NCBI GenBank assembly: GCA_964429875.1
Contig: CAYSDL010000031.1
Coordinates: 1 to 16,680, forward strand
Reading direction: 5' to 3'
DNA: 16,680 nucleotides
Origin: CAYSDL01 sp964429875
GTDB taxonomy: Bacteria > Fidelibacterota > Marinisomatia > SCGC-AAA003-L08 > D37C17
Shown here: one piece after another, positions 1 through 8,324 of the stretch
How positions within the stretch are numbered: the stretch's first letter is position 1
Layout: each line of letters begins with the position of its first letter
The notes under the pieces: generated by a model
Databases searched by the model: none
The model's input: the letters and a program-made list of their open reading frames with translations, nothing else
Told to the model about the DNA's origin: nothing
Made by a program: the position numbers and the translations under genes

Positions 1-53
1 ATTATGGCATACTTGATATAACTCATCAATTTGGACTTAATTTTGCGTTTTAA
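1..53 (+). CDS. 3' end of a PorV-like outer-membrane protein gene (partial, cut by window start)
   Basis: Reading from base 3 gives the last 16 residues, YGILDITHQFGLNFAF, then TAA at 51-53. This is identical at DNA level to the end of the complete PorV/PorQ-like gene at 7199-8218. The terminal aromatic residue is what an outer-membrane beta-barrel normally ends with. Two bases separate the stop from the ATG of the giant gene at 56, a spacing that would suit an operon. Either a second PorV-like gene lies upstream in the genome, or this is an overlap k-mer left by the assembler. The sequence alone cannot decide. Confidence 0.55.
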   Translation, partial: YGILDITHQFGLNFAF

Positions 54-55
54 AA
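1..55 (+). repeat. 55-bp exact direct repeat, copy A
   Basis: Bases 1-55 are identical to 8166-8220. The match stops at base 56 (A here, C at 8221). It covers the end of the PorV-like coding sequence, its stop codon and two further bases. A length of exactly 55 at a sequence start is typical of a node shared between paths in a k=55 assembly graph, so it may mark a real genomic duplication that was not traversed, or a chimeric junction. Confidence 0.95.
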
Positions 56-3000
56 ATGTTAGATAAAATAAAAAACATATTAATTTTATTTGTATCACTT
101 TCAAGTATGTTAATTGCTTGTATTAATTGTGATATTCCAGTATCTGATGCAGGTGAAGATCAAACTTATTATTTAGGCTCAACCGTAACATTAGATGGAT
201 CAAATTCATATGATTCTGAAGGATCAGAATTAACTTACCTTTGGCAATCTCTTGAGGGTGTTGAGATTGTTGGAGAAACAACTGCAAACCCTTCATTTAC
301 ATTTTCAGATCCCTTTTGTAGTGACGGTGAATCCATAAATGAAGAGGACTGCTNNNNNNNNNNNNNNNNNNNNNNNNNNNNNNNNNNNNNNNNNNNNNNN
401 NNNNNNNNNNNNNNNNNNNNNNNNNNNNNNNNNNNNNNNNNNNNNNNNNNNNNGTTTGAATAATTATGTGGGCTGTAGTGATGAAGAATCATTGACAGCT
501 GAGGATTGCTGTTTGAATAATTATGTGGGCTGTAGTGATGAAGAATCATTGACAGCTGAGGATTGTTGTTTGAATAATTATGTAGGCTGCAGTGATGAAA
601 TATCAGTAACAGGTGAGGATTGCTGTTTGAATAATTACATAGGTTGTAGCGATGGTATATCTACAACAGAACAAAATTGCTGTTTGAATGAGGGAGAGGG
701 TGAATGGTTTGATTTTATTGGCTGTATTGATGGCATTTCTCAAACTCATGAGGCTTGTTGTAATAACAATGGTGGTGACTGGGAAGATGGCGGTTGTACA
801 ACCTCAGGTGAAGTAGAGATTTGGAATTTTTATGATGATAATTGTTCGGACTGGGGCAATGCAACATGGTCGCAGTCATCTTGGGATGGAGAAGAATGTC
901 AAAATGGTACTGCAACTTGGGGAGGAATATCTTCGTGGAATGCTGATACTATGGAGTGTGATCAAGGGATTGAAACATGGATACAGTCATCTTGGGATGG
1001 CTCAACTTGTTCTAATTCAACAGAAACATGGGTGCAGTCATCTTGGGATGGTTCAACTTGTTCTAATTCAACAGAAACATGGATGCAATCTTCTTGGAAT
1101 GGCGCAGAGTGTTTAAATTCAAATGCTTTTTGGAATGAAGCTCCTTTAAGTTTAAGATTTAATCTTGTAGTTAATGATGGTAGTTATGATTCTGATCCAG
1201 ATCAAGTTATGATAACAATATCAGATGTCAATACTCCACCTGTAATAGATGTTCAAACATCTTTTGAAGTAAATAAAAATAGTGAATTTACTATTGATGC
1301 AAGCGGAACTTATGATGAAACGCTTCATGCTTCTGGATTACAATACAGCTGGACATACCCTTCATTTGTTCTTGTAGATGGGGCAAGTGATAACATTTCA
1401 TCTATTTCATTAATTTCTCCATCTGTAACAGAAGATCAGCAATTCCCAATAGAGTTATCAGTAACTGATGGAGTAGATACGGTAAATGAAGCAATACTTG
1501 TGGATGTGATAGCTAACATCAGACCCTATGCTTCTCCTGGAGAAGATATTAATATTGGTGAAGGTGCAATTTTTACTTTAAATGGAACATCTTCTTATGA
1601 CTCTGATGGAACAATCAATACTTATCTTTGGAGTTTGCCAAGTGGTATAACAGAATCTGATATTGCAAGTGGTAGTGTTAATGATGCTTCATTAGATATT
1701 GTTGCTCCATTCGAGCAAGATGATTATATCTTTTCTCTTATAGTTACTGATGATGCTGGAGAACAATCGCTGTCTTATAATAGTACTAATTTATTTATAT
1801 CAGAATATGCCCATGCATCAGCTTCTGCAAATAGATACCTGGAAATCTATAATGGAACAGAAAATTCTATAGATCTATCTGAATATCAGATTATTATTTA
1901 TAGAGATAATGGCAATGAATACACATTAGATTTAAATAATAATGGTGCACAGTCTAACAATTCTTCTGGCATGCTTAATCCAGGAGAAGTGCTTATAATC
2001 ATTAAATCAGACTCAGGCGACCTTGTTAATGATAACGATCCATATATTGGAAGTAATGCTCAATTTATTGAATGGAGTAGTTTGTCAAATTTAGGTGGAA
2101 ATGATGCAATTGAACTTTTGCATAATGGACAAAGGATTGATGTTGTAGGAGACCCAGAAAATTATGAACATGGTGAATGGGGAATAGGGGGGACAGATTT
2201 TACTACTGATGATGTTACTTTAGTAAGAAAAGATGGGATTGTTAATGGTGCGACTGTTTGGAGTAACTATATATCAAATTCAAATATTGAAAATGGTGTT
2301 TGTATTTTTGAAGAAGGTGATGTTGTAGGATGCAATCAGTGGGTAGCATATGATAGAAATACCTTTGATTATGGAGGCTCGCACTATTGTTCGATTTGTG
2401 ATAACTTGGTTACTGTAACTGTATCAAATAATTCATCTCCAACTGCAGTAATCTCAGAAAGTGATTTTTCTGCGTATGTTGGTTCTACCATATCACTTGA
2501 TGGCTCTGCTTCAACTGATCCTGAAAATACAAGTTTAACTTATAATTGGACATCAAATTATGACGGATTAATTATAATTGATGCAAACACTCATAGCCCA
2601 TCTTTTGTAGTTCCCTCTGCTGCAGATGAGACACCAATAGTTTTCTCATTGGAGGTTAGTGATGGCGTGAATTCTAATACATCTAATGTTACGATTACTG
2701 TAGTAACAGTGAATCAGCCTCCTATAGTTATTGCTGAAATAGAAAAAATGAATTTTGATGGTAATGATATTGCATATATAAATGAAGTTTATGAGGATTA
2801 CACAATTTATTTTGATGGTTCGCTGACTCAAGATAATGGAAGTAGTACGGGTATTTTAACTTATACTTGGAGTGCTCCTGCTCTTGATTATAATAATGAT
2901 GGCGAAAATGATATTATTTTTTCTGATCCTTCTTCTGCAAATACGACAATTGAGATTGGTGAGTATTACGGATCTGATAGATCCTATCAAATTACATTAG

Positions 3001-6000
3001 AAGTTAGTGATGGTGACCAGACTGCTAGTGAAGTTATTAATATGGAATTAGTGGCTCGAATGCCAATGATTAGTGTAGATACCCCTACACTCACTGGCTA
3101 TGAGAATCAATATATGAGAATGGAAGTATTATCTACCCAGGATCCTAATGGGGATATTAATGATTTAGAGTTCGATTGGAGCGGATCTAATAGTCAGACT
3201 TTAGGCGTTTGTGTATCAGGCGATGAAATCATTGATAGCAATGGAAATCAAATTGGATCAGAAAATTATAATGATACAGATTGGTGCAACTCTACAAGTG
3301 ATTGTAATGGTCATGGGACATGTAGTAGAAAAAAAGCAGTCGCTTTTAGGCTCCTTCCAACAAGTATTGGTGAAAATACAGATTATACAATTACTGTGAG
3401 TGCTGAAGATGATGATGATTATGAATCTGAGTCAGCTTCTATTACTATTACATCAGTAGCTAGATATCCCGTTGCAAATGCAGGGGTAGATATATCGTAT
3501 GTTATGGGAGAAAAAATGTATTTGTATGGGCATATGTCACATGACCCGCAAGAAGAATTAGTTTCATTTTCATATTGGAATGATAGTGATGCATGGCAAA
3601 CAGATGAATCTGTTGGAGTCACTTCATTTTATAATGATACATTTGTTTGTGAAAAAGATATGCTTACGTCTTGTTTAACTGATGATGATTGTGATGATTC
3701 TGATTGTATTGTTAAACTGACTGCTAAAGATGGATATACATTTACGTGGATTCCAGGTTCAGGTGGGCCTGATGGTGGTGTCCCAGAAGAACTCTTTGAT
3801 CTTATTAAAAATGATGTAAACCCATGTTTTTCATGTATAGCTAGTTATGAAGATCACCCGGAATTATATCCAGATGATTTATTTGATGAGTGCTTTTTAA
3901 ATCAATTTACTGGTGATTATGTTCCAAATACTTGGGAGCAAGAATATGAGCTTGTTATCACTGACAATACTGAATGCAGTGTTAATTGTGACAATGATTC
4001 TGGCCCAAATGATGCAGGAGTATCATTGGAATCAACAAATTCTAGCGAGGTAACTTTTACCTTAGTGCAAAATTGTCCTCCTGTTGCAGATGCGGGAAAA
4101 AATATTGTGTATAATAGAGGAAAAGCTCAAGAAATTGAAGAGTATACATCGGACTTTAGAGCACATACAGGCTATGAGTATACATTGGATGGCTCAAGAT
4201 CAAGTGATTCTACCCCAATTGGTGAATTGAATTATCTTTGGACCTCGAGAGGTTATTGTCCTGAAGGTTATTCGGATTTTTCAGAGTGTGCTTCTTCAGA
4301 TGTAGTATTGTCAGATGAAACTGCTGTTGACCCAAGTTTTACTGTCCCCTCAGATCTTTGTGTTGAAGGGGAATATATTACTGAAAAATCATGTTGTGAA
4401 AATAATGGAGGTGTATGGCTAAATGAAGGAAATTGTAGTTTGCCAGATTTATGGAATAATGATGGAAAAACATTAACATTTACATTACAGGTTAATGATG
4501 GCTATTTAACCTCTGAAGAAGATATCATTACTGTTACTTATAATGCTTATAGTATTCCTGCTCAGCCGCTATTATATGCAACAGGAACACATTTTGATGG
4601 AGATGAAAGTGGGACTATTAATTTATTTTGGGAAAATTCTGCTGAAAATAGTATTGACGACCTAACCCAATATGCTGATTTTCAAGGATATAAAATATTT
4701 AGAAGTGAAAATTATGGCCAAACATGGGGAACTCCTACGGCAATTTTAGATGGAGAAATTTTAGGATGGGAACCATATGCACAGTTTGATATGAGCCAAG
4801 AACAGGACAGTACATACTGTCTATATAAAAATGATAATAAAGATTGTGGATTTGATTCATATGGCAATGAAATTAGTGCAGCAGAGTTAAATAGATATAA
4901 TGAAATTTCAGGTATTGTTGATTGGGTTGATGGGTTTGCCTGGCAAAATCTAGGTTCAAATGAAGGGTTATCACAGACATTGATAGATGAGGATGTTATT
5001 GATGGAGTAGATTATACTTATACTATAACTGCATATGATAGGGGTGTAAGGCCAGACACCCTACTTTATGGTCATTATGGTAAGTTAAATGGAACAACAT
5101 GGGATGATGATGAATGGGTCGTCAATTCTCAGCTTTATACATTCCACGATACAATGGCAGCAGATACTTTTTTCTTATACAAACTTAACCATAAAATAAT
5201 AGAATCAATAATTATTGGTCCAAATACTGACCTTAACCCCTCAGATAATGAAGAGGATCCTGATGTTGAGGTAAATGGCAAGGAAGTTTTACAAAACACA
5301 CATTACTTTGTTCTTGAACCTCCAGATGAATGGAATGTAGGGGAAGAAAATGAATATGTATCGATGAGCGATATTGAGCAGGGTGTTGCAATGGGCTGGG
5401 AAACTACTAGAGGTGCTCCTGTAACAAATCCATATGGATATCCTGGTAAGGAAAGTTTAGAATCCAGTCTTGGAACATCAGTTGAAGATAAGAATTTTGT
5501 TACTATCAGTTCAGATTACTATGCAACGAATGTTTCTTTTCCTACTGATGAAAATTTAGATGATTTTATTTCAGCTAATTGTAAAGCAGTCGGAAATGGA
5601 GATCAATTTTATGAGATTGTTAATGAAGAAGAGCTTGATACATCTCTAGTTAGATTTGAAATTCAAGCAGATTTAAATAATTATACAAACCAAGAACCGT
5701 TTGAGGGTTACGCAATGGAAAATGCATGTCTATATGCTTACAGAGTCAATGAAATAACATATGACAATGCTCCTACAGAATATCTTCCACTTGCTCTAGC
5801 TGGTGAAAATATAATACACTCTCTTGAAGGGTGCTCTCTGTCTGATTGCTCAGATTGTTATTTAGAAGAGGAAGGAGATCTTGAAAATTATAGTGGCCTT
5901 CCAGGAGTCTCTGTTAATTGTGATGATCAAGAAATTACTATTCCTAATTATCTACTTGACTGCCATGATTTAGCATCAATAGATGATGCAAATTATCAAG

Positions 6001-7202
6001 GGAATTGGTCTCCATTTTTTAATGGAGTCAGAATGAGGTTTGATAACGCTATAAGAAATCTACCAGGTGACTTTGTAGTTCCTATTGATGAACTGTATTC
6101 AGAGCCCGATACAAACCTAGTCTATTATCTTAATAGAGATGATGACTTATATGGATCAATAGATTTATTATATTTAGCAACTAATTTTGCTAATAAACCC
6201 GCATATGATTATCAAATAGAATTATCTACAACTCCTGTAGATACTGCTTTTAAAAGTACTACTGATTTAAATGCTGGTCCTGAAGCTGCATGTGGACGAT
6301 CTTTTAGTACACTTCTTCCCTTCAAAATTAAAAACTTAACTACAGGAGAGTATGTTAAGGTTCTTCACTCAGATGATGGAATTTGGAATGGGATTTCTAC
6401 TGAAATTCCTGGTTGGTTTGATGATACTCAACCGCACCCTGGTGATGGAGATTGTGTTTGGTCCCCAGGAGAATGGCTTACATTTGAATTAGACCCAGTA
6501 AAAATGGGTGATTCTGATGAGATTATTGAACAAAAGACATTTAAGCTTCAAATGTCTTTTAATGCTTTTGCTCTTTATGGAACAAAGATAAGTGAATGTC
6601 TTGGATATATGATAATGGATTATGACCAGGCTATCACTTATCCTGCAAATGTATGTGTTCAATCTGAGGGTCTTGTTTGGAGAGCAACAGAATTAATTAG
6701 TCCTCAGGATGGTTTTATCCCTAATCAATGGTATGATGACGATGATGAAACAACAGAATTGAATGATAATCCCTGGCTTCCAATTTATCCATGGAATGAT
6801 GGTGATAAAATTATACTTAAACCAAAACGATGGTTTGTGGATGGAGACTATTGGATTGCTAATATGTCATTACTTGGTAAAGCAGAGGAGATTATCCAGG
6901 AAAACCTTGATGAAATAACTGTTGTCCCAAATCCCTATATCACAAGTTCTTTATATAATGAAACTGCTACTTCGAAACAAATCAATTTCATGCATCTTCC
7001 TGATGAATGTACAATCACAATTTATACAATATCTGGAGAACTTGTAGATGTTATTAATCATGGTCCAGGAAGCATTAAAAGCTCAACGACTTGGAATCTT
7101 AGAAATACATATGGAAAACTTGTTTCACCAGGATTGTATGTCTATAGAGTTGAAACACCTAATGGTTTAACAAAAGTTAATAAATTCGCCATAGTACGAT
7201 GA
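56..7202 (+). CDS. Giant multidomain PKD/lamin-tail surface protein with T9SS-type C-terminal sorting domain
   Basis: Exported cell-surface protein; substrate unknown. Removing the 100 N leaves 7047 bases, exactly 2349 codons with the stop, so the two halves are one gene. The N-terminus has a basic start, a hydrophobic core and LIAC at residues 19-22, a possible lipobox. Domains by base: PKD-like 140-1230, with two Cys- and Trp-rich arrays inserted at about 317-1124; PKD-like 1233-1520, 1524-1790; lamin-tail domain 1788-2275; PKD-like 2433-2712, 2715-3055, 3058-3459, 3463-4074, 4075-4545; fibronectin-III-like from 4546; an unrecognised stretch of about 600 residues; then 6912-7199, a type-A sorting domain (VVPNPY, ITIYTISGELV, GLYVYRVETPNG, KFAIVR). 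Several PKD-like domains carry extra Cys-rich loops. No Shine-Dalgarno precedes ATG 56, which lies two bases after a PorV-like stop, suggesting coupling. It overlaps the next gene by ATGA. No catalytic motif seen; adhesion or surface-layer role is inference. Confidence 0.85.
317..797 (+). repeat. 57-bp (19-residue) cysteine-rich tandem repeat array within the giant gene
   Basis: Units encode LNNYVGCSDEESLTAEDCC-like sequence. A partial unit (317-353) lies left of the gap. Intact units follow at 456-512, 513-569, 570-626 and 627-683, then a 78-bp variant at 684-761 that runs into NNNGGDWEDGGC ending at 797. The first two units differ only at 509/566 (C/T, synonymous Cys codons); later units diverge progressively. 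Each unit carries one Cys after the glycine and a Cys-Cys pair at its end. Unit length is a multiple of three, so copy-number change keeps the frame. Total copy number is unknown because of the gap. Confidence 0.95.
354..453. other. 100-N scaffold gap inside a tandem repeat
   Basis: Exactly 100 N, the usual placeholder for a gap of unknown size. The left flank ends GAC TGC T and the right flank begins GT TTG AAT. Joined directly they read D-C-C-L-N, exactly as at the junctions between intact 57-bp repeat units downstream. The true gap should therefore be a whole number of 57-bp units, possibly zero, and the frame change that 100 N introduces is not real. Confidence 0.95.
861..1124 (+). repeat. 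51-bp (17-residue) Trp/Cys tandem repeat array within the giant gene
   Basis: Five units at 861-911, 912-971 (a 60-bp variant), 972-1022, 1023-1073 and 1074-1124. The consensus is [EA]TWxQSSWDGSTCSNST: two tryptophans and one cysteine per unit. The units at 972 and 1023 are nearly identical in DNA. A degenerate partial unit (EIWNFYDDNCSDWGN, 816-860) precedes them. It follows the Cys-rich 57-bp array almost directly, and both lie between the first and last strands of the first PKD-like domain. I do not recognise the repeat family. Confidence 0.93.
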
Positions 7203-8218
7203 TAAGATTAAAGACATATATTATTGCTGTTATTTTTTCTTTGGGACTATCTCAAGAAGAAAATCCTGATGTTGTATCAAGGGTAGCAACCTCTGCTGCA
7301 AATTGGCTTAAAATTGAAACAGGAACAAGAGCTATTGGTATGGGTGGCGCTTATACATCTATTGGAGGCGGTATAGTGGGCGTCCCTTATAATCCGGCCA
7401 GCCTTACTTTTGTTAAGGGACAAGAGGGATTTCTATCAACTACAGAATATTTTGCTGGGATTACTCATAATGTTCTTGGTTATGCACAGAACATGTCAGG
7501 TGTGGATTTTGCTTCACTGCATGTTTTCTTTTTAGACTCAGGTTCTATGCCTGTTACAACAGAGACTTACAATACTTCTGAAGGAACAGGAGAAACATTT
7601 AGTTTTACTGCCTTATGTGCAAGAGCAACTTATGGAAGGATTGTCACCAATCGTTTAAGAATAGGATTTACAGGAAAATTTATAAGAGAACAGATATATA
7701 CAACATATATGCAGTCTTTTGCATTTGATATAGGTTCTCATTTTGATACAGGCTTATGGGGATTTAAGCTGGGAATGTCTATTAGCAATCTAGGTCCTGA
7801 AGTAAAATATGAAGGAGAAGGGTTGGAATTTGAATGCGATGATACTCCAAGCGGGGTTTGCGTTCAAACAACAGAATCATTTAGATTACCAATGACATTT
7901 AGATTAGGCTTTTCAAATCAAGTGATGGGCCCTGAGAGTGATCTTATGAAGGTAAAAAATCATGCGATCTTAGTTTCATTTGATGCTATCAATCCAATAG
8001 ATTATACATTGTATGGATCAGTTGGGATGGAATATACTTTTATGGATATGTTCTATTTAAGGGCAGGAACCCATCTTGAGCATGATACAGCTGACATAAG
8101 TGTTGGAGCTGGACTTGCATTAAATATAAGGAATTATAAATTTGGTCTTGATTATGCCTATGTTGATTATGGCATACTTGATATAACTCATCAATTTGGA
8201 CTTAATTTTGCGTTTTAA
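7199..8218 (+). CDS. PorV/PorQ-family (UPF0164-like) outer-membrane beta-barrel protein
   Basis: 339 residues. The N-terminus (basic start, hydrophobic core, then LGLSQEE) is a signal peptide. Then comes the family hallmark, ETGTRAIGMGGAYTSIGGG and VPYNPASL at roughly residues 40-72, like the GARxLGMGGA...NPAG start of PorV/PorQ and FadL-like barrels. The body alternates short amphipathic strands and it ends FGLNFAF, with a terminal aromatic residue. In type IX secretion, PorV family members shuttle cargo to the attachment complex at the outer membrane. The ATG overlaps the stop of the giant T9SS-type cargo gene (ATGA at 7199-7202) and has no Shine-Dalgarno, implying translational coupling. 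An extracellular loop near residues 213-223 has two Cys (FECDD...GVCVQ). I cannot separate PorV from PorQ or an unassigned paralogue, so no symbol is given. Confidence 0.85.
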   Translation: MIRLKTYIIAVIFSLGLSQEENPDVVSRVATSAANWLKIETGTRAIGMGGAYTSIGGGIVGVPYNPASLTFVKGQEGFLSTTEYFAGITHNVLGYAQNMSGVDFASLHVFFLDSGSMPVTTETYNTSEGTGETFSFTALCARATYGRIVTNRLRIGFTGKFIREQIYTTYMQSFAFDIGSHFDTGLWGFKLGMSISNLGPEVKYEGEGLEFECDDTPSGVCVQTTESFRLPMTFRLGFSNQVMGPESDLMKVKNHAILVSFDAINPIDYTLYGSVGMEYTFMDMFYLRAGTHLEHDTADISVGAGLALNIRNYKFGLDYAYVDYGILDITHQFGLNFAF

Positions 8219-8220
8219 AA
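8166..8220 (+). repeat. 55-bp exact direct repeat, copy B
   Basis: Identical to bases 1-55 of the window. Here it lies inside an intact gene end and is followed by ordinary intergenic sequence (CTTTGTTACA) rather than by an ATG. Confidence 0.95.
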
Positions 8221-8310
8221 CTTTGTTACATATTTATACTGCATTTTAGGTAAAAAAAATTGTATTATATGACGCGGAAAAACTTTTATAAAGAAAATCT
8301 TAGAAATAAA

Positions 8311-8316
8311 GAGAGG
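8311..8316 (+). promoter_or_regulatory. Ribosome binding site for the 8325 gene; 106-bp intergenic region
   Basis: GAGAGG ends eight bases before ATG 8325, a good partial Shine-Dalgarno that fixes this start. The 106-bp intergenic region (8219-8324) is AT-rich with an A8 run at 8252-8259. It probably holds the promoter of the second gene group. I see no convincing -35/-10 pair, no Bacteroidota-type TAnnTTTG, and no terminator hairpin for the upstream gene. Confidence 0.65.
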
Positions 8317-8324
8317 ATATTAAG

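Noticed and set aside
456..1124. CRISPR array
   Set aside because: Units are directly adjacent without unique spacers, have lengths divisible by three, and code in frame for a consistent Cys/Trp pattern.
339..7202. A separate gene starting with ATG at 339 and reading through the gap
   Set aside because: The frame only arises because 100 N shift it. Without the gap placeholder, 56-353 and 454-7202 form one continuous frame in perfect repeat register.
1..8220. Circular element closing on the 55-bp repeat
   Set aside because: The second copy is internal and sequence continues coherently beyond it; no replication, mobilisation or recombinase gene is present.
8219..8324. Small RNA or riboswitch in the intergenic region
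   Set aside because: No stable inverted repeats or recognisable aptamer features; it is simply AT-rich with a Shine-Dalgarno at its end.
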